Positions 55,829-64,000 of a DNA stretch of 64,000 nt are shown here, piece by piece; position 1 is the first letter of the stretch; every line of letters begins with the position of its first letter. The notes under the pieces are model-generated. The model was not told where the DNA came from and made no database searches. It saw only the letters and a program-made list of their open reading frames with translations. The translations under genes were made by a program, and so were the position numbers. The stretch spans positions 199,212 to 263,211 of the forward strand of contig KN832567.1 in the NCBI GenBank assembly GCA_000827205.1, written 5' to 3'. This stretch comes from Plicaturopsis crispa FD-325 SS-3 (Eukaryota; Basidiomycota; Agaricomycetes; Amylocorticiales; Amylocorticiaceae).

Positions 55829-56652
55829 ATGAACTGTTGGCGCAGACTCGTCGGCTACATCCACTACGCGCTCATCCGCTTTTCGATCTTGTACTCTCGT
55901 GTCATCGTGTGGGAGCTCGAGGGCTAATACTACCCACTCCCCTTTAACCTCCTCATCAAATGCACGCCCCGAACGACGGAGGAAGAGTTTTAGCCGCGCG
56001 CGCCCTCGGCCTCCCCGTCCCAAGAGCACTCTCAGTCGCAGTCATCGGGCGGTACTACTGCATGTTCGGAGACAGGAACTCTATCCTTATGACCCGCCTT
56101 CCCGGTGTCCACCTCACGCACATATGGGATAAATTCTCTGCCGCACAGAAGGACGGGATCCGCGATGAACTGCACGGATGCCTCAGCACGATGCGCGGCG
56201 CGCGCAGCCCGTACGGCCCGTCGCGCATATGCAGCCTCAGCGGTGGGCCTATCTTGAGCCTCCGTGTGCCTCTGAACTTTGTGGGCCCATACGACAAGGA
56301 GTAGTTCCACAGGCGGCTACTCGAGCTTGCGACGCCAATTGGGTTCTCCGGCTCTGAAAGCGACTATGAGGATACGGTCGCGCTGGCAGGCAGTATCCGC
56401 CACGACCACGACATCGTGTTCACGCACGGGGACCTTGTACACTGGAACATCCTCGTTCACAATGGTCGGATCTCTGGCATCATCGACTGGGAAACGGCGA
56501 GATGGCTACCTGAGTACTGGGAATATGCTGCGATGCTCCGGATCGACTTGGAACGCGGTTATTGGTGGGGCCCTTTCGTACGAAGTTTGAAAGGTTTTCC
56601 ACTACGAACGAGAACGAGAATGCGACAAGGCATTGTTACACATAACCTGTAA
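55829..56652 (+). pseudogene. Aminoglycoside-phosphotransferase-like gene, decayed (second copy)
   Basis: Relative of the fossil at 43979. It starts MNCWRRLVGYIHYALIRFSI at 55829. Recognisable blocks are YPLPFNLLIKC, ARALGLPVPRALS, LPGVHLTHIWDKFSAAQKDG, the catalytic loop FTHGDLVHWNILV and GIIDWETARWLPEYWEYAAM. Compared with the other copy there is a TAA after WELEG, a short deletion with a frame change after TTEEE, and a TAG where the other copy has Glu (GPYDKE then FHRR). At least three breaks, so it is not expected to give a working enzyme. The C-terminal catalytic half is still well conserved, which suggests recent decay. Confidence 0.62.
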
Positions 56653-57143
56653 TCCATTCTGATCGCGAATGTCAGAACACAGCAGTTATTCAATGGAATA
56701 TTACAAGTCGTTCGCGATTCCGCAGTCGATCTTTTCCAGCACGCAGCCTGAGAGTGATACACAAATTGATTGCATTCGATACTTGACTATCCGCATAGCG
56801 GGCCCACCAAAAATCCCCACTACCGACGGCGCAATGAAGAGTACTCGCTACAAAAAGACACCGCAGTCACTAAAAGAAACTACTCGAGCAGAAGAGAAGG
56901 CGAAAAGACAAGCATGAAAAGAACAGAAAAGCTCGAGTCGACATGGGAAAGAAGAGAGTAAAAACGACAGCGACGAAAATGGGGAACATGAAGTAATGAC
57001 GGCGAACAAAGAAGTGGAAGGGTCGAAAGGATATCGCAAAAGTAGGCGAAGCGGAAAGGAAGAAATTTATGGGGACGCTGAGTAACCCTCGCATCAGTAC
57101 GAGGTACAGAGAGACCTACAAAGATAGACTGCACTCACAGGCT
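56653..57143. other. Intergenic region
   Basis: 3' flank of the secreted repeat-protein gene and of the fossil before it. A purine-rich stretch of about 150 bases lies near 56840-57000; nothing else. Confidence 0.35.
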
Positions 57144-60100
57144 CTAAAGCGAAGCGTTACTGGCAGCCGAACGCTCCCACCTCATCCTCCGATATATCTT
57201 GACAATCGTGGTCGAGTCTATGGGTGCAATCAAGGAGTCAGAATCTAACAGCGAGCCGGATCCTGCCAAAGTCGAGCCGACGAGAGGGGAATCCAGGAGG
57301 CCATCAGTCTCTTCGACAGTGGGCCCGAGGCCAAGAGCATCAACATCAGGTCCAAGATTGAGTGCATCGACAGTAGGGTTCAGACTGCCCAGGAGGAGGT
57401 CCGAATCGAGAGCGTCAATATCAGAAGCAGTGTCCCTGCTGATGATAGGTCCGAGACCAAGGTTGTCAAGATCGGGTCCAAGGTTCAAACTATCGACGAG
57501 AGGATTGAGGCTACCTAAGAGAAGGTCCGAATCAAGAGCGTCGATTGCAGAAGCTGTGTCTCTGCTAATGAGAGGTCCAAGACCGAGGTTGTCGAGATCA
57601 GGTCCAAGATTCAAGCTATCAACGAGAGGATTGAGGCTGCCCAGGAGAAGGTCCGAGTCGAGAGCGTCAATAGCAGAAGCAGTGTCTCTGCTGATGATGG
57701 GACCAAGACCGAGATTGTCCAGATCGGGTCCAAGGTTCAGACTGTCGACAAGAGGATTAAGGCTGCCCAGGAGAAGGTCAGAGTCGAGAGCGTCGATAGC
57801 AGAAGCAGTGTCCCTGCTAACGATAGGTCCGAGCCCAAGGTTGTCGAGATCAGGTCCAAGATTCAAGCTGTCGACAAGAGGATTAAGGCTGCCCAGGAGC
57901 AGGTCCGAGTCGAGGGCGTCAATGGCAGAGGCAGTGTCTCTGCTAATCAGAGTTCCGAGACCCAGGCCGTCAAGATCAGGTCCAAGGTTTAGGCTGTCGC
58001 CAGTAGGGTTAAGGCTACCCAGGAGGAGTGCGGTATCGAGGGCGTCTATGGCCGAAGCCGTGTCACGACTGAGTACCGAGCCATTGAGATCCAGGTCAAC
58101 ACAAATTCCGAGCACGTTCAATGCCCTCCCATCCGCACAGCCATTGCCTGCGGGGGCTGCTGGCGGCGCGGAATGAGCAGGCGGTGCTGGAGAGGCCGGC
58201 GGTGCTGGAGAGGCTGGCGATGCAGAATGCCCATGCCCCTGGCCGAGGAGTGGTCCAAGGACAGGTCCACTTCCGAGATCAACGTCGACACAGATCCCAA
58301 GCACATTGAGAGCCCTTCCATCAGTGCAATCGCTTTCCGCAGGAGACGCCGGCGAAGCGGGCGGGGCAGGCGAGGCGGGAGGAGCAGGAGGCGCCGGAGG
58401 AGCGGGTACTGCAGGGGGCGCCTGAGGAGCAGGTACTGCAGGGGACGCCGGAGGAGCTAGAGAAGTAGGATGAGCAGGCCCTTGCCCGAGGAGCGGGCCA
58501 AGAATAGGTCCATTTCCAAGATCGACGTCGACACAAATCCCAAGAACATTGAGAGCCCTTCCATCAGCGCAGTCACTATTTGCTGGAGACGCTGGCGAAA
58601 CGGGAGGCGCAGGCACGGCGGGAGGCGCAGGCGAAGCCGGAGGAGCCGGAGGCGCCGGAGGAGCGGGTACTGCAGGGGGCGCCGGAGGAGCTGGTGAAGC
58701 AGAATGAGCAGGCCCTTGGCCGAGGAGCGGGCCAAGAATAGGTCCACTTCCGAGATCGACGTCGACGCAAATTCCAAGCACGTTGAGCGCTTTGCCGTCT
58801 TGGCAGTCACCACCAGAATGGGTCGCAGGCGGTGCCGAAGAAGCAGGGGGCGCAGGGTGAGCAGGTACTGTAGGGGGCGCCGGAGAAGCTGGTGAAGCAG
58901 GATGAGCAGGCCCTTGGCCGAGGAGCGGGCCAAGAATAGGTCCACTTCCGAGATCAACGTCGACGCAAATTCCAAGCACGTTGAGCGCTTTGCCGTCCTG
59001 GCAGTCACCACCAGACTGGTTCGCTGGCGGCGCCGAAGGAGCAGGTCCAGTAGGCGTATTCGACGAAGACGCGGGTTCCGGACCGGACACCACAGACGTC
59101 GTGACTACAATGGTTGCAACAGGAGCGGATGTTTCGGCAGGCGAAGAGGTTGCAGCGGGCGCAGATGTTGCAGCTGGCACAGAGGTCGCAGCTGGCACAG
59201 AGGTCGCAGCAGGTCCAGAGGTCGCAGCAGGCGCAGAAGTCGTAGCAGGCGCAGAGGTTGCAGCGGGCGCAGAGGTTGTAGCAGGTGCGGAGGGCGCAGC
59301 AGGAGTAGAATGTACGACTGGCTCAGACGTGCACGGCTCTTCACCTCCATGGCCCTTTCCATGACCGCCGTAATGGATTTCGATGCAAATATCAAGATCG
59401 TCATCCCACTCCCAGCCCTCCTGGCAGGAGCGTTTGGGGTACCGAAGGCGTTTGCTAGAACGCATATTAGGCTTCCGTGCAGGGGAGGCAGGGCGCGGCG
59501 CGGCCGGGTGTAATGGATATGCGACACTCCGTTTGTAGGACGTGCGACGGAGGGGCGCACGCGCGACGGCCGAAGAGCAACCCTACAGAAAGGGATATAT
59601 GACTCATTAGCAAGTTGAAAGGTAAATGTGGACCAATAAGAGTGTGTCGTTACATTAGGATTCAAAGCACACTGTCCGTTACACTCTATGTATGGTTCCG
59701 GGCAGACGCAGAGGTCGCCCTCCTTGACGAAGGGCGGATCACAGGTAAATCCGCATGGGTCAGTGGCGGAACAGAGTTGTTTGGAGTGTGCTGGGTAAGT
59801 GCAGTGAGCAGAGCCAGGTGCATCGTTAATCTGCGAGACGATGTCGGTCAGCGTTACTCGATATCGGAGAAGCATGCGAAGATCAAACATACCAGAAGCG
59901 TAAGCAGAGCAATGACTGCATCATCACCGAGGATGCTTGCGAGCGCGGCGAGTTGGGTGTTCGACTGGATATACAGAGGAAGGGCGCCGAGACACAAGCA
60001 CACCTAAAAGCAAATATTGTACTCATTCAGCACGGTTCACTCGCGCATAAAGATCCAATGCAGTTGTGACCAACCTCCAGGTGAATGGGGCCTATGCCTA

Positions 60101-60317
60101 GCAGACCGAGCACGTCAATGGGCACGGGCAAGTCAACATCAAGAAACGCGCAGACGTCGAGCAACGCGCGCGGGGCCTTGTGCTGCCTCGACGCTAAGAT
60201 CAACGACGACGCAGAGGGCGTCGTTGGTGACTGGTTCGGCTTGAAATGCGCGGCGACGCCTGTAGCGTCGAGGAGCGAAGAGAGAGCGAGAAGAAGGAAC
60301 GTGGGCGCGAGACGCAT
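57144..60317 (-). CDS. Secreted repeat protein with CVDVDL modules
   Basis: Exons 60317-60075, 60003-59893, 59830-59654 and 59582-57144 join in phase to about 990 residues. The signal peptide is MRLAPTFLLLALSSLL... The N-terminal domain has LLDVCAFLDVDLPVPIDVLG, VCLCLGALPLYIQ and a Cys-rich segment (CSATDPCGFTCDPPFVKEGD, CVCPEPYIECNGQC). Then follow a PAATSA-type Thr/Ala/Pro array, five modules built on DGKALNVLGICVDVDLGSGP joined by Pro/Ala linkers, and six 42-residue modules starting SRDTASAIDALDSDLLLGSL. This is typical of a cell-wall or matrix protein with heavy O-glycosylation of the linkers. I do not recognise a named family. It is divergent from a shorter relative at 63538. Confidence 0.75.
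57317..58072. repeat. Six 126-base coding tandem repeats
   Basis: Six head-to-tail units encode 42-residue modules (SRDTASAIDALDSDLLLGSL, then NPLVDSLNLGPDLDNLGLGP). The four middle units are almost identical at protein level; the outer two are more diverged, the pattern expected of unequal exchange. Confidence 0.88.
58080..59040. repeat. Five CVDVDL modules with Pro/Ala linkers
   Basis: Five copies of a segment around DGRALNVLGICVDVDLGSGP each start with a single Cys after GG/SD and are separated by 25-45 residues of APPASPAPPAPPA-like linker. Each module holds exactly two cysteines, suggesting one disulphide per module. Confidence 0.85.
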
Positions 60318-60403
60318 GGCGACGCTGCAAGAAGAAAACAACAATATGGGGATTGTTGTGGTAGAACGCACGAAACAAACGGCGGGTCCCCAAATTGCGC
60401 GCG

Positions 60404-60412
60404 CCTTATATA
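60404..60412 (-). promoter_or_regulatory. TATA box of the secreted repeat-protein gene
   Basis: On the minus strand, gtatataagg is about 90 bases upstream of the ATG at 60317, followed by ggcgcgcgca. The position is suitable for transcription start. Confidence 0.55.
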
Positions 60413-60429
60413 CGAAGGGCAGCGGACGT

Positions 60430-63410
60430 CGAATGTTGGAATGCATGTCGGCTCAAAGTGGCGCGGAGCCGGTGGCGTTCGTCAACAATCGGTACAATCG
60501 AAAACCCGTGCTCGACCGCGACAGCAGCATCGTGCTCACAAGCCCGACGGGGCCGCACCGCTCGACGCTGCCGCATGAGCCGGCGGCTTGGGTTGGACGA
60601 TGTCTCGATGCCATCGAGTGGGATCATCGCTCGAGACAACGCATCGTTTGAGCTCGGAGGATGCAAGGCATTGCACCGTTTGCAGCATGTGCATTGGCAT
60701 TTATAGATCTATCATTGCAAAACTTGATGAGACCGCCCTGTCAGAGAAACTTGGACAAGGGGTCATACTGGGCTCACTTTATTCCAATGTTAACTGACCA
60801 ATTTGTGGGATGCATGGCAAACGCGGGAGCGTCGGGCGCGTTTCATTATACGTTACATAGTTATTCGAGTGTACCATGTGGACCTGCAGCGTTCGTCCTG
60901 TTTTTCGTGGTCGTGAGTAGGTTGATTGAAGCCTCATAGAGGAGTGAAGTTTGATCGCTTTGTGAACTTTGTTGAAGGCGACGCCGCAAAGTAGTCCGGG
61001 TGGCTGTGCTCTCGTCGACGCGGAACTTTATCAACGCGTTGGTCGAAACCTTGACAAAACCAGGACAGCACGATCATCATCCTCTCTGACAAGACACTCC
61101 AGTTGCTGTTGGAACACGTATATCCCTCTAAGAGGTCTCGACAATATCGTGTAACCCCGAGCAATTTGCAAAGACCGAGCCATACCAAGCATCAGGGAAA
61201 CAGGGAAAATGCTACAACGTGAATATAACGGATCGTAATGTCCGTAATATCCAAAATGCGCATGCATGTTATGGGGCACATTGCGAAATGATTATAACCG
61301 GTTACGCGCGACCTACCCGCTGTGGAATGTGCGCAATATCATTTTCGGTTCGCAATGTGCTGCACGGTTTGCTCGAGTGACAATACTGTACAATTCATGC
61401 GAGGCATTTCGCGCTAACAAGCTTTGGGTCCCCTCAAAATACTGTCATGTAAATGATCAACAGTAACAGCAATAAACATTGGGTTCAGTAGGAGAAATAT
61501 ATCATTGAATTATGGGTAAACAAGTGTACTAGTAAATCAATAACAGCTAAATGTTAACCGCTAACCGCGTCGTATAGTCTGGAACCGTCGGCCGGAAAAG
61601 TGCAGGAAGCGCTAGCGGCCTGCAGCTGGGCGAGAACAACGGCGGATTCTAGATTTTGGTGCCGAGACAGACACTAGATATGACCTCGAAAGTAGTGCAG
61701 CATGGATTGGGGGACTACAGACCGGTGCGCGCCCTTAGCTTCGCGGCATTGTCCCAGCCCTCGAAGTCGCCCGCAGCCGAAGTTTGCGCGACTGCCGTCG
61801 GAGGCGAAGCGATCGTGCCCGACTTGATCCAGTACGGCGGTATTGCCCAGGAGCGCTGAGCGCCGGCAGCTCTCGAACTTCTCCTGAAGCGCTGGGTAAT
61901 TTGCGAGACTTGAATGCCTTGTGAATGTATCCGAGTCGCCGTTGGCTTGAAGTCCGCGTAGATCTTGTAGTACATGCGCATCGTCCAAGTGATTCGGGTC
62001 CATACAATCTGCGTGCGCGAGACGAGAGGGAATCAACAGCGCGAGGGAGCGAGCGTCGAATCCGTTGTTGTTCTGTTCAAGATCGTTGGATGTAAATCCA
62101 CAGAGTGAAGCAGCGGCTGCAGAGCTTACCAGTACAGAATACGCGGTACGTTTTATACACCTGCGCGTAGATGCTCAGGCTGAGCGATGAGCCAGCCCAG
62201 AGAGGTCCAGATGCTAGCGCCTTAGCGCTTTATCAGTCGAAAGACGAAGGTCCGAGATCTGTCTGATCGCCCGGATATCGTTCCGGCTTCCGTTCGAGTC
62301 GTCGATTTTTGACCAAGTTCTTTCGTTGTCCAGAGGGCGTTGTTCATGATCAGGTCTTTCGTCTTGCTTTCCTTGACTCCGTTCACGACTTCAAGCTTTG
62401 TCCCTAGGCCTTGTGGCCTTCGAAGCTAGCTCGGCACTCGTGCGCTACTAGATACCACGCTGCATTGGCTACCAACTCAGGTCCAGCCTTGACCGCGAAG
62501 GTGAAGGGTATATCAGGGCTGATTCGTGCTCTACGGTGCGTTACTCTTAACCATTGCCCCTTCACTCGCTCACTGACAACATCTTTCACCGTGTCAGTAA
62601 CGCATGACCTATGCATCGCGGGAGGACGAGCGCGACACCTGCGATATCGGGTACACGATGACACACGCCCTCGCGTGGTTTTATGTGCGTACAACTTGCC
62701 TTCGCCACCTTTGCGCTCCACGGTGATTCACCGGGGAAACGGCCTAAGCAAGACTCGAATCCAAAACCAGACAGGCAAGCCTCGGTGTGATTTTTTTGAC
62801 TTTTCGTTGTCTTTGCACGTTGGTACATGCGAGTGCTATCTTGGAAAATATATCATTTTTCTCATACAATGGGTAGCTCTCTTCAGAGAGACTTCTACTT
62901 TGCCGAGACACAGAAACCGTGAGTCAAAAGGCTTCGAAATAGTCGCCTTACTCGCATACTGGCATTCGCAAGCTAAGTTCAAGATTTTCCACTATTCATA
63001 ATGGCCACACAGACTATCGGTCATGCATGCGAAGAATTTCAGAATGCTCTACAATATGGGAGGAAGAGTACAACAACGCCGCAGTATTTGAGGCAGTTAT
63101 AACTCGTTATAACTCGTTAAAATGCTCGGTAAGTGTGGCCATGTTTGCCAACCAGGCGGAACGCCAGGGGATTTTTTCCCTGTTTTGCTGATGAAGGAGC
63201 AGGGCTATGCCTGACTCGGAGACGACATGACTGAGCGCTGGACAGTGGACGTGGCCTTTCGTTACTGCCAGGGGACCCGTGCACTGCGCACTCCCGAAAT
63301 CTTGACGCGAAATTGAAGATGAGACGGCAACCGTAATGACATCTGGGTGCCTTGGACCCCTTCACATCAATATCGGACCCTTCAGACCATCACCCTTCTT
63401 TTCCGGCCTC
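60430..63410. other. 3-kb intergenic region between divergent secreted-protein genes
   Basis: It lies between start codons at 60317 (minus) and 63538 (plus). No gene is firmly supported; a possible exon at 61715-62025 is listed separately. Most open frames here show no conserved motif. Confidence 0.4.
61715..62025 (-). CDS. Possible small exon or gene of unknown function
   Basis: On the minus strand, RTQIVWTRITWTMRMYYKIY leads into DFKPTATRIHSQGIQVSQIT and ends GDFEGWDNAAKLRARTGL before a stop at 61715. Third-position G/C is high as in neighbouring genes, and the frame is longer than most in this gene-poor tract. There is no recognised domain and no clear partner exon; it may be chance. Confidence 0.25.
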
Positions 63411-63418
63411 GGGGATCG

Positions 63419-63426
63419 TATAAAAG
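63419..63426 (+). promoter_or_regulatory. TATA box of the partial gene at the right edge
   Basis: tataaaag lies about 112 bases before the ATG at 63538, followed by a pyrimidine-rich leader (cccgtctctctccggtcttt). Confidence 0.6.
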
Positions 63427-63537
63427 CGCGCAGCCAAGTCCATCGCCCACCCTAGGTCCCTTTTCATCGTCCCCGTCTCTCTCCGGTCTTTCACGGCCCT
63501 CGTCGATCTTTGACCCCCCACGCTCCTTACTCAAAAA

Positions 63538-64000
63538 ATGAAGTTCGCTGCCTCTGCCGCCGCCTTGCTCCTGGCGTCTGCCTCGTCTGTATACGCGGCC
63601 AAGCACCCAAAGAACGCGCTGATCCAGTCGCGCCAGGCGCATATTCGCCGGGACATCCTCGACGTATGTGCTGCGCTTGATGTCGATCTCTCGCTGCCCG
63701 ATATTCTTAAACACGGTGCGTCCATTATATGGCTGCTGTACCGGTTCTCAGCCTCGGCAAGAGGTAGTGTCTGATAAAATCATTTTTTCCATCCACCAGG
63801 CGAACCCCTCGTGACGGGCCATCTAGATGTCTGCCTGTGCATCTCAGTGCTTCCCACCTTCATCCAGGTCGACGCCGCTGCCCAAGCCGCCGTTGCTCTC
63901 TTGGGTGAAGGCCCAGTCACCGCCACCCTCGAAGCTCTTGTCAGTCCTCCTTTATCTCATCTTCCCCTTCGTCCAAATCTAAATTACGTGCTCGCGTAGA
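63538..64000 (+). CDS. Secreted protein with LDVCAALDVDL motif (runs off the window)
   Basis: Exon 1 (63538-63715) starts MKFAASAAALLLASASSVYA, a signal peptide, then DILDVCAALDVDLSLPDIL. Exon 2 (63800-63939) reads EPLVTGHLDVCLCISVLPTF and AAAQAAVALLGEGPVTATLE. A donor follows at 63940 and the rest lies outside the window. It is a relative of the N-terminal domain of the gene at 57144-60317, which has LLDVCAFLDVDLPVPIDVLG and VCLCLGALPLYIQ in the same order. Signal peptide, cysteine pairs and tandem position suggest a secreted cell-surface family. Strong TATA box. Function unknown. Confidence 0.75.

Noticed and set aside
62720-62800. tRNA-like 3' box (gattcgagtc on the minus strand)
   Set aside because: The flanking bases do not form a T-arm stem and no A box or anticodon arm is visible.
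62411-63001. 196-codon open frame on the plus strand
   Set aside because: It has no signal, domain or splice support, its composition changes midway, and it lies in a gene-poor tract.

Overview
This window reads as nuclear DNA of a basidiomycete, most likely an Agaricomycete. Genes carry many short GT-AG introns of about 50-70 bases. Several lineage-type families are present: atypical kinase-like proteins, SMP-30/gluconolactonase-like proteins, C2H2 zinc-finger regulators, and a secreted repeat protein. A Tad-like LINE and a pogo-like DNA transposon are embedded in host loci. Species cannot be fixed from the sequence alone. Exon limits were read by eye from splice signals and by comparing paralogues inside the window.

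Layout. 0-14 kb: three minus-strand kinase-like genes (146-1273, 10907-11977, 12640-13790) and one gene of a PD-(D/E)XK-like family (2170-10680) split by a full-length LINE (3442-10394). 14-19 kb: a housekeeping island with an RGS/Rax1-like membrane protein, complex I subunit NDUFA2, a secreted SRPBCC protein and a three-helix membrane protein with a repetitive acidic tail. 19-29 kb: two SMP-30-like genes around a dynamin-like large GTPase and a repeat-bearing intergenic stretch. 28.9-32.0 kb: an apparently intact pogo-type transposon. 33-34.6 kb: a delta-9 acyl-CoA desaturase with a C-terminal cytochrome b5 domain. 35-44.7 kb: a second PD-(D/E)XK-like gene, four kinase-like genes and an aminoglycoside-phosphotransferase-like fossil. 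45-54 kb: two proline/glutamine-rich C2H2 zinc-finger genes flanking a gene-poor tract. 55-64 kb: a second phosphotransferase-like fossil and two divergently transcribed secreted proteins sharing an LDVC...LDVDL motif, one with large tandem repeats.

The observation most worth following is that both PD-(D/E)XK-like genes sit head-to-head with a kinase-like gene across an intergenic stretch of nearly the same length (about 0.89 kb). This looks like a duplicated, inverted two-gene unit. The nuclease-like partners are damaged in both copies. The kinase-like partners have multiplied to seven, show gene-conversion-like mosaics, and two have lost catalytic aspartates. Two assembly gaps (9926-10342 and 52059-52767) are probably artefacts of a poly(A) tract and of unmerged contig ends.
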